8,247 bases of DNA from an archaeon (GCA_016550395.1 JABXGY010000136.1:1-8247); one strand, 5' to 3'; shown: positions 1 through 6,298, counted from the first letter of the stretch. The notes: a model not told the origin generated them from the letters alone. A program made the numbers and translations.

Positions 1-570
1 AGTGAAACCAAGACCGTATGGGATGATGGTATCGCGGATTATCGGGTTATCGTGAATGTCACCGCACCTAATCCTGTATCCCAAAGCCTCATGGCGGGTG
101 TGAATGCCTCGCTCTTTCATGGACCAACCTGTCTCTATGGGATTTCAGGAGGATCACCAGTAGCGCTTGAAACTACAAATATTCCAAATGTGTTCCCGAT
201 CGGACTGACAGATCCCTCCGCCCTCTATGAACCAGATGATCCCACTGTGCCTGGTTACGCCCATACGCAAGGCCAGGCTGGTCCATTCGTCATGATAGCT
301 GGTGAGATGTACCTTGGACCCGAGGACAACAGTAAAGTCATTGCGTCAGGCTCAACCCCCTATGGTGGGTACGAACCTATCTGGAAGGATTTCTATCACG
401 GCCTTACACTTACTGGTTCTGTGCTCGTGAAGAACGCCATCCTCTGGGGTCTTACAGTTGAGGCACCGATCATCGGATTAGATCCAATGCTCATTCTAGC
501 GATTGCAGGCGTAGTGATTGTTGTCGTCATCATCATCGTTGTAATCATCTTCCTCCGACGAAGGAAGTAG
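1..570 (+). CDS. Surface protein with C-terminal membrane anchor (3' end; possible GldG/IFT52-like, DUF4350-type domain)
   Basis: The frame is open from base 1, so this is the C-terminal 189 residues of a longer protein; a GTG at 52 is only an internal codon. Near the C-terminus a very hydrophobic helix (about residues 161-184, starting after LDPM and rich in I and V) is followed by LRRRK. This is a stop-transfer anchor that would put the preceding domain outside the cell. The ectodomain has the pattern of a late Rossmann-like/GATase-like domain: a strand with HGPTCLYG, then a strand FVMIAGEMY, then KVIASGS, then a helix LVKNAILWGL. That order resembles GldG/IFT52-like (DUF4350) domains seen in archaeal surface proteins. 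The family call is from memory of the pattern and is weak; the anchored topology is strong. The gene ends in a clear terminator. Confidence 0.8.
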   Translation, partial: SETKTVWDDGIADYRVIVNVTAPNPVSQSLMAGVNASLFHGPTCLYGISGGSPVALETTNIPNVFPIGLTDPSALYEPDDPTVPGYAHTQGQAGPFVMIAGEMYLGPEDNSKVIASGSTPYGGYEPIWKDFYHGLTLTGSVLVKNAILWGLTVEAPIIGLDPMLILAIAGVVIVVVIIIVVIIFLRRRK

Positions 571-601
571 ATGTAATCTACTTCCCCTCTCCTCTTTTTT
601 T
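563..601 (+). terminator. Hairpin plus T-tract terminator of the anchored surface protein gene
   Basis: A perfect 10-bp stem (GGAAGTAGAT, 563-572, with ATCTACTTCC, 576-585) closes a 3-nt loop. It is followed by a pyrimidine stretch ending in seven T (595-601). The left arm contains the TAG stop codon (568-570), so the end of the coding sequence is part of the hairpin. Archaeal termination mainly needs the T-tract; the hairpin may also protect the mRNA 3' end. Confidence 0.75.
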
Positions 602-672
602 GACTTGAATAATCGTTTTGAAAAAGCCGATATAGATTGACTAGTATTTCTTGTCAAATAATTATCAAATTT

Positions 673-1806
673 TTAGTTTTGTCTCATATACATGCGTAGT
701 AAAAGTATTCCAGCCGCTATTAGAGGTATGTAGCCAATCCCTGCTAGCCAAAGAATGCCCGATATGAGAAAGAGGATATTGAGTGTGAGGAACCAGAGGT
801 CACCTTTTTCTTTCGAGGCACGGAACACTTGTAGAAATCCAATAGAAGCTAGCAGAGCACCAATACAGAGAGGGAGGGCACTCCATCCCCAAAAACTGGG
901 TGCTGTTGTATAAAGCCATAAACCCCAAGTAGGGTCAAGAGTCACAGTAATATTACTCATAAGCCAGGTAAAATCAGCGAGACTCAAGACAAACAAACCG
1001 AATGAACTAACAACCAAAGCATACCCAAACCATTTATTTGTGAAGCGAATCTCGAAGCTGTAAAAAACAATCGCCGTGCCCAACACCGCTAGCCAAGCAC
1101 AAAATAAACTAATTACATTTAGCACAGCAGCTACTACAACAGGTAGAGGGAAAAGCAGATTTACCCACCAACGAAGTGCCAATATAGCATAAACTGAGAG
1201 TAGTAGCGTTCCAAGTTGTCCGAGTTGATATTGCCTTTTTTGGTGAAAGAGACTAGCAGGAGAAGAAAAGCCAAAGATACGATAGGGAGATACGAAAATG
1301 ATAGCGCTTAGAATGCACCCTAAGGTGAGTAATACAAATCCAAAGTAGGTTAACCAGCCAATACCATTCAGAAGGAAGATTAGACCTGCAAAAAGACAGT
1401 ATCTTTGCCGATGACCAATTTTCTTTCTAGTGTAAAAGAAGGTTATTCCCCAAAGCAGAAAAGTCACCATGAGAGCAATAATCGCCCAACTATAAATGAC
1501 GATACCAAAAAAGGATCCCGCCGCAAGAAAAAGATGAGCACTGCACTGGAGAACCCATGAGATCCAGCCCACTAAAGTGGATACCCAACCTAGGGGTTGA
1601 CCAAGTTCTCGGTGGAATGCAAGGAAGCCAAAGCTAAGTAAGAACCCACCAAGTCCTCCTAATAGACCTAGAAAAACCATTAAAATCGAAGCACCGATAG
1701 GTCCTATGAATACACCTGATAAATGAAAGACTATGAAGTATACAAATCCATATACTGAGAGAATAACACTACCAAGAAAGCCAAAATCTGCTAACCGAGT
1801 CTCCAT
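673..1806 (-). CDS. Polytopic membrane protein with internal duplication, function unknown
   Basis: This 377-residue protein is almost entirely hydrophobic, with about 11-12 predicted membrane helices and short basic loops (for example TRKKIGHRQR at 126-135 and RASKEKGD at 329-336). The two halves, about 5-175 and 193-373, resemble each other. GFLGSVILSVY at 9-19 matches GQLGTLLLSVY at 196-206, and the last two helices of each half share an FLxxGIxWL-type core (144-152 and 346-354). It therefore looks like a duplicated six-helix unit. No transporter or enzyme motif was recognised. The ATG start has a GGTGA Shine-Dalgarno site (1813-1817) with a 6-nt spacer. It stands alone, convergent with the gene at 1-570 and 282 bp downstream of the ADC-like gene on the same strand. 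Confidence 0.85.
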   Translation of the reverse strand: METRLADFGFLGSVILSVYGFVYFIVFHLSGVFIGPIGASILMVFLGLLGGLGGFLLSFGFLAFHRELGQPLGWVSTLVGWISWVLQCSAHLFLAAGSFFGIVIYSWAIIALMVTFLLWGITFFYTRKKIGHRQRYCLFAGLIFLLNGIGWLTYFGFVLLTLGCILSAIIFVSPYRIFGFSSPASLFHQKRQYQLGQLGTLLLSVYAILALRWWVNLLFPLPVVVAAVLNVISLFCAWLAVLGTAIVFYSFEIRFTNKWFGYALVVSSFGLFVLSLADFTWLMSNITVTLDPTWGLWLYTTAPSFWGWSALPLCIGALLASIGFLQVFRASKEKGDLWFLTLNILFLISGILWLAGIGYIPLIAAGILLLRMYMRQN

Positions 1807-1919
1807 GATATGTCACCAATCAGTCACATTGTTTTATCGTATTCCTTAAGACCTTTTCTTCACAAAAAGGCATCACCTTTTGTTAAAAAGTTGAGTATTG
1901 TAATCATACATCCCTGTAA

Positions 1920-2027
1920 TTTAATCCACTTGTACCTCATAAGGATGCGATAATACTCAAAGAAGAAGGTGACCCCTTCGTTCCCCATATTAAAGAACTC
2001 CTTGAGGGCAAGGTTGACGCTGATTGA
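1920..2027 (+). pseudogene. Possible remnant of a coding 3' end in an intergenic region
   Basis: Within the 282-bp gap between the flanking minus-strand genes, the plus strand has a 35-codon open stretch with no start codon, ending in TGA (2025-2027). Its translation is strikingly protein-like, including KEEGDPFVPHIKELLEGK and ending VDAD. There is no ATG/GTG start with a Shine-Dalgarno site, and an in-frame TAA lies just before it (1917-1919), so it cannot be an intact gene. A degraded gene end is one reading. Chance is a real alternative, because 35 codons without a stop are not rare. An 86-codon minus-strand frame over the same bases looks less like protein. Confidence 0.2.
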
Positions 2028-2088
2028 CCATTGCAATTTACATAATCTAACTCGCCACAAGAGGTAACAACGATTAGAAATCAAACCA

Positions 2089-2784
2089 TTAGTCCTCAAT
2101 TTCAGTGAGAACTGAGCCAAGATTGGTAGTTAAATCAACTCGAAACCAAGTTCCAGCAACGACGTTTTCTAATTCGTAGAGTTCGTCAAGAGGATCATCA
2201 TTAGTATGCCCAAATGTGAGTTTTCCATCACCGGCTTGCCCCTCGTGAATAACAAAATCTAATTTTGCTCTAGTTATCTGTTTTACATCCGTTCCTTCTC
2301 CATCGACACTTGGGATAACTTTGAGATTGATGGTATCACCTGTATCGATCCATTCACCTGGTCCTTCCAGGCGTATATCCAATTTCATGATGGGAATTTT
2401 GTCTGTGATGATTTGGGATTTGATTCGATTGTCTTTGCGAGAATATTTAATTTTGGCAGGTTTTGAAGGGAAGCCCCATATTTCACGATGGGCTACCAGA
2501 GATGGAATGTTATCTGTGTACATTGAAGTGCAGAATACACCATAGTGTTCGCCATATGTGCATTGGAAAACGATAGCGGCTTCCCAAAAGTCACCAAAAA
2601 CGGAGTTGCGAAAGCGAGCAACATAAGCGCCTCCTAGAAGACCGGGGTTAAGTGGTTTGGGTAGGAGGCGTTCATAACATGCTTTGGTTGGTGTAAATAT
2701 TATCTGAATCATCTCAGAGTCAGTATACGTCAAAGGACCCTGAAACCAAGGAGTGTGAATCGGCATGGTGAATTGTTTCTTCAT
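2089..2784 (-). CDS. Acetoacetate decarboxylase (ADC) family protein, Schiff-base lysine replaced
   Basis: At 231 residues, close to the roughly 245 of clostridial ADC, it aligns along its whole length: a start like MPIHTPWFQGP, the P-KPL turn (42-45), EIWGFPSKPAK (101-111), LKVIPSVDG and LDFVIHEG in the C-terminal half. Classical ADC decarboxylates acetoacetate to acetone and CO2 through a Schiff base on Lys115, with neighbouring Lys116 lowering its pKa. In the matching PKK stretch this protein has P-S107-K108, so only the second lysine remains. The active-site Glu76 equivalent appears kept (E68 in DFWEA), while the Arg29 equivalent appears to be S23. It is therefore probably not a true acetoacetate decarboxylase, and the substrate is unknown. 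It is cytosolic with no signal peptide. The ATG is preceded by GGGAG (2795-2799) at 10 nt. It is apparently monocistronic. Confidence 0.88.
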   Translation of the reverse strand: MKKQFTMPIHTPWFQGPLTYTDSEMIQIIFTPTKACYERLLPKPLNPGLLGGAYVARFRNSVFGDFWEAAIVFQCTYGEHYGVFCTSMYTDNIPSLVAHREIWGFPSKPAKIKYSRKDNRIKSQIITDKIPIMKLDIRLEGPGEWIDTGDTINLKVIPSVDGEGTDVKQITRAKLDFVIHEGQAGDGKLTFGHTNDDPLDELYELENVVAGTWFRVDLTTNLGSVLTEIED

Positions 2785-2936
2785 AAATCAAAATCTCCCT
2801 GAAATTAATTAGATTCTAATTTTATTCTTCATCCTGTACTAATAATTCTTAAATTAATATGGTATGAAAAAAACTGGAAAGGAAGACACATTGTGAAACA
2901 TTTTACATCAAATGAAAAAATATAGGCTTGATTATA

Positions 2937-3143
2937 ATGAGGCTAATCGATGTTCTTGTTCCTTTAATTTTATTAATAATTGGATTAGTTATTCTTTGGA
3001 TCCTTGTTCTTCTTTATCCTGAAATGCTCTCTTTTGCCATTGGATTTGCAGTTCTTCTTTTAATCTTCATTATCGCATCCTTTTGTTCCGGACGATATTC
3101 ACGCCAGGATGGCTCCGATAGAGCATATTTTTTTAAAAGATAA
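2937..3143 (+). CDS. Small two-helix membrane protein, unknown function
   Basis: This 68-residue protein has two hydrophobic helices (about 6-25 and 30-50) separated by YPEM, followed by a polar tail of about 18 residues containing GRYSRQDGSDR. ATG at 2937 is taken as the start; an in-frame TTG nine bases upstream (2928) is possible. Neither has a strong Shine-Dalgarno site (only AGG at 2923-2925), which lowers confidence. It diverges from the ADC-like gene across an AT-rich 152-bp region. It converges with the next membrane gene, only 10 bp separating the stops. The clean helix-turn-helix hydrophobicity and basic tail suggest a real small membrane protein, but no family was recognised. Confidence 0.5.
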   Translation: MRLIDVLVPLILLIIGLVILWILVLLYPEMLSFAIGFAVLLLIFIIASFCSGRYSRQDGSDRAYFFKR

Positions 3144-3153
3144 TTTGCTGGGT

Positions 3154-3558
3154 TCAGGGTCCAGGAAAGAGAAGCACAAAGAGAAATTCAATAACAAAAT
3201 CTATTATGAATATGAGAACAAAGGCGATAATAACGATTGTGAGTCCTCGAACGAAAAATGTATCAAAGAAATGCTGAACTAACACCATCCAGACTATGAA
3301 CATGGCGAGTAACGCCACTACATTCCAAGCGAATATTACAAACTCGTTTAGACCAGGAACCAACACAAGGCTAATTCCAAAGTCAAGTACAAATTTCAAG
3401 AATAAGCCCAAGAAGGCCACGAAAAACGCATCCGTAGATTTGGCATTCACACCTGATAAAAGGCGACCAGCGAAAAAGAATGCAATCGTTGCTACAATTA
3501 GTTCTATAACAAAAGCCGTTATCATAGCAAGCTGGTCAGGTGTAATAAACAACATCAT
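3154..3558 (-). CDS. Four-helix membrane protein, unknown function
   Basis: This 134-residue protein has four membrane helices at about 8-30, 43-67, 70-95 and 104-131, ending directly after the last helix with FPGP. The first helix contains E19 (FVIELIVAT), helix 2 ends near KFVLDFG, and the last helix contains IIDFVIEF. Acidic residues inside or near helices could matter for ion or ligand binding, but no known family was recognised. Of the tandem ATGs at 3558 and 3555, the first is chosen because GGAG (3567-3570) lies 8 nt upstream. A 114-codon plus-strand frame over the same DNA is its antisense shadow. It is divergent from the HxHH membrane protein gene, with a 176-bp shared upstream region. 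Confidence 0.75.
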   Translation of the reverse strand: MMLFITPDQLAMITAFVIELIVATIAFFFAGRLLSGVNAKSTDAFFVAFLGLFLKFVLDFGISLVLVPGLNEFVIFAWNVVALLAMFIVWMVLVQHFFDTFFVRGLTIVIIAFVLIFIIDFVIEFLFVLLFPGP

Positions 3559-3637
3559 TCAAACAGCTCCAAACCTGTTAGCGATACTTTACAAACCCGC
3601 TTACCTAAATAGATTCGCCCTTGTTCTCATGTCCGAA

Positions 3638-3668
3638 TAGAGGCTTTTTAGAGGCTAAGCTATATATC
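3638..3668 (+). promoter_or_regulatory. Candidate TATA box with two upstream direct repeats
   Basis: TATATATC (3661-3668) fits an archaeal TATA box about 70 bases before the start at 3735, which predicts a leader of about 45 nt. Immediately upstream are two copies of TAGAGGCT (3638-3645 and 3649-3656), 11 bp apart, close to one helical turn. That arrangement is compatible with a regulator bound next to the TBP/TFB site. Prediction by eye only. Confidence 0.4.
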
Positions 3669-3721
3669 AGAGAACTGAACAAAACTAACGCCAAACCAGA
3701 TCCTGACTCCAATTTTGACTT

Positions 3722-3726
3722 GGAGG
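3722..3726 (+). promoter_or_regulatory. Shine-Dalgarno site GGAGG fixing the start at 3735
   Basis: GGAGG lies 8 nt before ATG 3735. The open frame extends 38 codons upstream to a possible TTG at 3621, but that stretch has no ribosome binding site, holds the TATA-like box and is polar and unlike the membrane protein. Confidence 0.8.
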
Positions 3727-3734
3727 AACCACTC

Positions 3735-4148
3735 ATGAGTAAACGCTCTAAAATCTCTGAAAGAATGGAAGCATTTTCTATCGCTCAAGTTACTGGTACG
3801 GTACTAATCTGGTACATCCTTGCAATCGTTGGTTCACGACTTTTAACCACAATTATTGCTCCTGGTATCAGCATTGAGACCGGTATTTATCATTATCATC
3901 ATATCCTCTGGGGTATTATCTTAATGACAATGGGCGGTTTTATCGGGCTCTATTGGGAGAGTAGACGGGCGGAAGTGTTCGGGGCATTTTTTCTTGGATT
4001 AGGCTTGGGCTTAGCTGTCGATGAAGTAGGACTAATTCTTGTGACATCGGATGCTGGATACTGGGACCCAATCAGTTATCCGATCATGATAATTGTGGCG
4101 CAATTACTATTCATCGCGTATATGGCTGCTCGACAACAAGGACGCTAG
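3735..4148 (+). CDS. Membrane protein with conserved-looking HxHH...DE...YW motif
   Basis: This 137-residue protein has about four helices (20-40, 57-75, 81-104, 116-131). Polar residues stand out next to or within the helices: H53-Y-H55-H56 before helix 2, D96-E97 in helix 3 and Y109-W110-D111 after it. This HxHH / LxxDE(V/F)xL / YW pattern recalls a family of uncharacterised small integral membrane proteins of actinobacteria and haloarchaea, recognised here from memory only. Clustered His plus Asp/Glu at the membrane face would suit a metal site, so a membrane metalloprotein or metal-dependent enzyme is possible but unproven. The basic N-terminus (MSKRSKISER) is probably cytosolic. It is convergent with the GTPase gene, with a 70-bp gap. 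Confidence 0.82.
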   Translation: MSKRSKISERMEAFSIAQVTGTVLIWYILAIVGSRLLTTIIAPGISIETGIYHYHHILWGIILMTMGGFIGLYWESRRAEVFGAFFLGLGLGLAVDEVGLILVTSDAGYWDPISYPIMIIVAQLLFIAYMAARQQGR

Positions 4149-4218
4149 TAAGGTTAAATATTAACAGAAGACTTTGTTACAGTTTTTAGTACAGATTTTG
4201 TCAATGAGGGTATAAGAA

Positions 4219-5340
4219 TTAGCGCTCTTCCTGAAGGCTTTCCAGACTTTCTAGCACCACATCGCGCTGCCCTTGACGAATCAAACTTCGGAGAAAAGTC
4301 CCAAGGACTCCAACTTCACTGACTCCTAGACGATTCATTGCATGAACCGATCGTTTCTCAAAATCCTCATCCTGAATTGAATGAGGATCAATGCCAATAA
4401 ATTCAACTAGACTTGTTTCAGTCTTATGGGTCACAATAACATCAGCAGTTTCTGGTGGAAGTGCAGGTTCAGGAGGTTGAGGTTCGGGAGTAACTGGTTC
4501 AGCGGGTCCTGGAGGTTCAATGGGAGCCTGTTCTGGTTCTTGAGGTATTGGTGGTTCAATTGGCTCAACGGGTGAAGGTTCAGAACTCACAAATGCTGGT
4601 CTAGAGGGGTCTTCAAGTGGAATTGGTTCCTCCTCTTGCTCTACTGGAGGAAGAGGGATTGGTTCAGGAGCAGATACCTCTTCTTCGGAAACACTTTCTT
4701 CCGATGGCATACTTGGTGGTTCAGGAACCACAGGCTCTTCAACAGGAGGTTCCAGAGCCTCTGAAACCGCAGGAACAACCTCTTCTTCAACCTTCCCCCA
4801 TTCTGGCCATTTCGACTGAATAATCGTTTTTGCAACCTGAATAAAAGCATCGCCCACATTCTCATCCATTTTCGCACTCGTCTCAATATACCCCAAACCA
4901 ATTTGAGCAGCGAAAGCCTCCCCTTCCTCCCGCGTTATAACCCGCTGATCCATTAAATCAACCTTGTTAGCAATCAAAATTCCCGGAATATTCCCAGCAT
5001 TCTTACTCGCCTCCTCCAGCCACCCCGCCAAATGATCAAAAGAAGCCTGATCAGTCACACTATAAACGTAAATCACACCCGTGGAGCCCTGATAAAACAA
5101 GGGACGCACACCACCAAAGTGTGGTTGACCCGCCAAATCCCAAATCTGCAGCTTAACCATAACATTACCCAAATCAACCGTCTTCACCGCAAAAGACGTG
5201 CCAATCGTCATTTTGTAAGTATCTGTGAAAGTACCTTGGGTGTAACGGACGATAAGGCTGGTTTTTCCTACTGCACCGTCTCCAGCCACGGGAACCTTAA
5301 AAATATAAGTTGGCTTAGTTGTTGGAGGTCTTCCTTCCAT
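4219..5340 (-). CDS. Rab/Ras-like small GTPase with Pro/Glu-rich linker and C-terminal helical domain
   Basis: Numbered from the chosen ATG (5340; 373 residues). The G domain spans about 12-178. All GTPase motifs are intact: G1 GDGAVGKTS (20-28), switch I threonine in MTIGTSF (T45), G3 WDLAGQ (67-72, with the catalytic Gln kept), G4 NKVD (125-128) and G5 ETSAK (153-157). The motif spacing is Rab-like. A linker of about 110 residues (about 186-297), nearly all P, E, S, V and A, leads to a C-terminal segment (about 298-373) that looks helical (FEKRSVHAMNRLG, LGTFLRSLIRQGQ). There is no cysteine at all, so no prenylation; membrane contact must go through a partner or the C-terminal domain. An earlier ATG (5346) lies only 3 nt from GGAG and is disfavoured. 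It is probably a cytosolic switch working with the upstream receptor-like protein. Confidence 0.93.
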   Translation of the reverse strand: MEGRPPTTKPTYIFKVPVAGDGAVGKTSLIVRYTQGTFTDTYKMTIGTSFAVKTVDLGNVMVKLQIWDLAGQPHFGGVRPLFYQGSTGVIYVYSVTDQASFDHLAGWLEEASKNAGNIPGILIANKVDLMDQRVITREEGEAFAAQIGLGYIETSAKMDENVGDAFIQVAKTIIQSKWPEWGKVEEEVVPAVSEALEPPVEEPVVPEPPSMPSEESVSEEEVSAPEPIPLPPVEQEEEPIPLEDPSRPAFVSSEPSPVEPIEPPIPQEPEQAPIEPPGPAEPVTPEPQPPEPALPPETADVIVTHKTETSLVEFIGIDPHSIQDEDFEKRSVHAMNRLGVSEVGVLGTFLRSLIRQGQRDVVLESLESLQEER

Positions 5341-5349
5341 TGTCATAAG

Positions 5350-5355
5350 CTCCTT
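5350..5355 (-). promoter_or_regulatory. Shine-Dalgarno site AAGGAG favouring the second ATG of the GTPase gene
   Basis: AAGGAG is 3 nt from ATG 5346, too close, but 9 nt from ATG 5340, which is in the normal range. The shorter protein starts MEGRPPTTK. Confidence 0.6.
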
Positions 5356-5373
5356 GGTGGGTCAGTGTTATCT

Positions 5374-5402
5374 TGACTATTTATTTTCTGTGTTAGCTTT
5401 TA
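5374..5402 (-). promoter_or_regulatory. Candidate AT-rich promoter of the GTPase gene
   Basis: Read on the minus strand, this stretch contains GTTAAAAGC and then AAAATAAATAG, both TATA-like and placed for transcription starting about 15-35 nt before the GTPase start. If real, the GTPase can be expressed apart from the receptor-like gene 137 bp upstream. No T-tract terminator is visible between the two genes, so co-transcription is also possible. Confidence 0.25.
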
Positions 5403-5477
5403 ACTGGATTGGTGGGGGTTGCGTTTTACTTCGTAGAATAGTACAGCTGGTATGAATTTTCAAAGGTAGATGGCCAT

Positions 5478-6167
5478 TTAATATTCTTCGTCTTCTTCGG
5501 GGATTAATGATTGAATTTGCTCAGGTGTGACAATGAGATAGGTGTTATAGTTGTGTTGTGCTTCATGATCCCGTTGTTTTCTTTTATCTCGTCGGAAGCG
5601 ACCGATACAACTGAAATTACAAATACAGGGAATAACGATAAACACAACGACGCCAAAAATTATGACATAGACAAATAAATTAGCAAGTGAAGAAAAATCA
5701 TCTAGTGGATTGGTAGGGAAAGGGTCGGTCGTCCAATGGTAATGAGTAATCCGAAGGGTGTAGTAAAGGGTGACTGGTCCGGTATTGTTCAATATAAAAT
5801 ACCACCGACTGTGATGAAGAAAATCGATACTAGTATCCAGCGAGGTATTTACGGACTGCACGAGTTGGCATTGACTTATAGAGCCGGTGGTTTGCCAATT
5901 CGTGAACCCTTCTTGATCACAAATAAGAACTGTTGTGGGATTAAACCCATAGTAACTGATGGTTAGGTTAATGACCCATCGATCATCGGGTCCCCGACTT
6001 GTATTGTAGCCCCATTGCGCGTGTCCTGCGAGGGATTGGAAGAGACCATAGTAATCCTCATCGACGAAAACCCAATTTCCTTCACTAGCCTGTGACGGGG
6101 CGAGATGACAACAGCAAAGGCTTACAGAGACGAGTATCAGTATCATGGACAGACGTGGAATCCGCAA
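5478..6167 (-). CDS. Receptor-like single-pass membrane protein with GOLD/emp24-like ectodomain
   Basis: Numbered from TTG 6167 (229 residues). A signal peptide occupies about 1-28 (basic MRIPR, then MILILVSVSL, then three cysteines, small residues at the end). A beta-rich ectodomain follows at about 30-145, with N-glycosylation sequons at 55, 67, 107 and 127. Its pattern (a strand around VLICDQEGFTNW, then a strand, then WYFILNNTGPVTLYYTL) matches the GOLD-like fold common in archaeal surface proteins, where a D-x-EGF/NW strand precedes a WYxxxxNTG strand. One membrane helix (about 164-183) and a basic-then-acidic cytosolic tail of about 45 residues ending EEDEEY complete it. The gene lies directly upstream of the Rab-like GTPase on the same strand, suggesting that its tail could act with the GTPase. 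The domain call is pattern-based; the topology is clear. Confidence 0.8.
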   Translation of the reverse strand: MRIPRLSMILILVSVSLCCCHLAPSQASEGNWVFVDEDYYGLFQSLAGHAQWGYNTSRGPDDRWVINLTISYYGFNPTTVLICDQEGFTNWQTTGSISQCQLVQSVNTSLDTSIDFLHHSRWYFILNNTGPVTLYYTLRITHYHWTTDPFPTNPLDDFSSLANLFVYVIIFGVVVFIVIPCICNFSCIGRFRRDKRKQRDHEAQHNYNTYLIVTPEQIQSLIPEEDEEY

Positions 6168-6172
6168 AAGAC

Positions 6173-6179
6173 TCACCTC
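6173..6179 (-). promoter_or_regulatory. Shine-Dalgarno site GAGGTGA that fixes a TTG start
   Basis: GAGGTGA is a near-perfect match to the archaeal 16S 3' end. The longest frame would start at GTG 6176, which lies inside this very element, so that GTG cannot be the start. TTG 6167 is 5 nt downstream and gives a good signal-peptide N-terminus. Confidence 0.65.
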
Positions 6180-6290
6180 TGCCGAGCGCCCGGTTTTTAC
6201 TCACTTTTTAACTGTTATGGTTTCAACTCAATAGGGAAACAGACACTTAACAACCACGCCAACTCATTAAACTAAAACGGGTCATATTAA

Positions 6291-6298
6291 CTTATAAG
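6291..6298 (+). promoter_or_regulatory. Candidate palindromic TATA box CTTATAAG of the M29-like gene
   Basis: CTTATAAG lies about 50 bases before ATG 6345, which fits a transcription start near 6319-6323 and a leader of about 25 nt. The element is a perfect palindrome and could in principle recruit TBP in either direction in this divergent region, but it is about 120 bp from the receptor-like gene start. Confidence 0.4.

Noticed and set aside
20..24. tRNA, rRNA, CRISPR array or insertion sequence anywhere in the window
   Set aside because: No cloverleaf-like ends with a TTCGA loop, no regularly spaced repeats and no transposase-like frame were found on either strand.
1860..2120. 86-codon minus-strand frame overlapping the end of the ADC-like gene
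   Set aside because: No ribosome binding site, low-quality mixed composition, and it overlaps a well-supported gene in another frame.
3296..3640. 114-codon plus-strand frame antisense to the four-helix membrane protein
   Set aside because: Its composition (K, N, T-rich) is that expected from the reverse of a hydrophobic gene; the minus-strand frame has clean helices and a Shine-Dalgarno site.
3621..3734. N-terminal extension of the HxHH membrane protein to 3621
   Set aside because: The start would be a TTG without a Shine-Dalgarno site, the stretch contains the TATA-like element, and a perfect GGAGG fixes ATG 3735.
4153..4165. Palindrome GTTAA-ATA-TTAAC after the HxHH membrane protein gene
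   Set aside because: Only five A/T-rich pairs; too weak to call a terminator, although TTTTT follows at 4184-4188.
4617..4901. Frames on both strands inside the GTPase linker region (68 and 86 codons)
   Set aside because: They arise from the repetitive Pro/Glu codons of the linker; no start signals.
5032..5376. 114-codon plus-strand frame antisense to the GTPase G domain
   Set aside because: The minus strand encodes all five GTPase motifs; this is a shadow.
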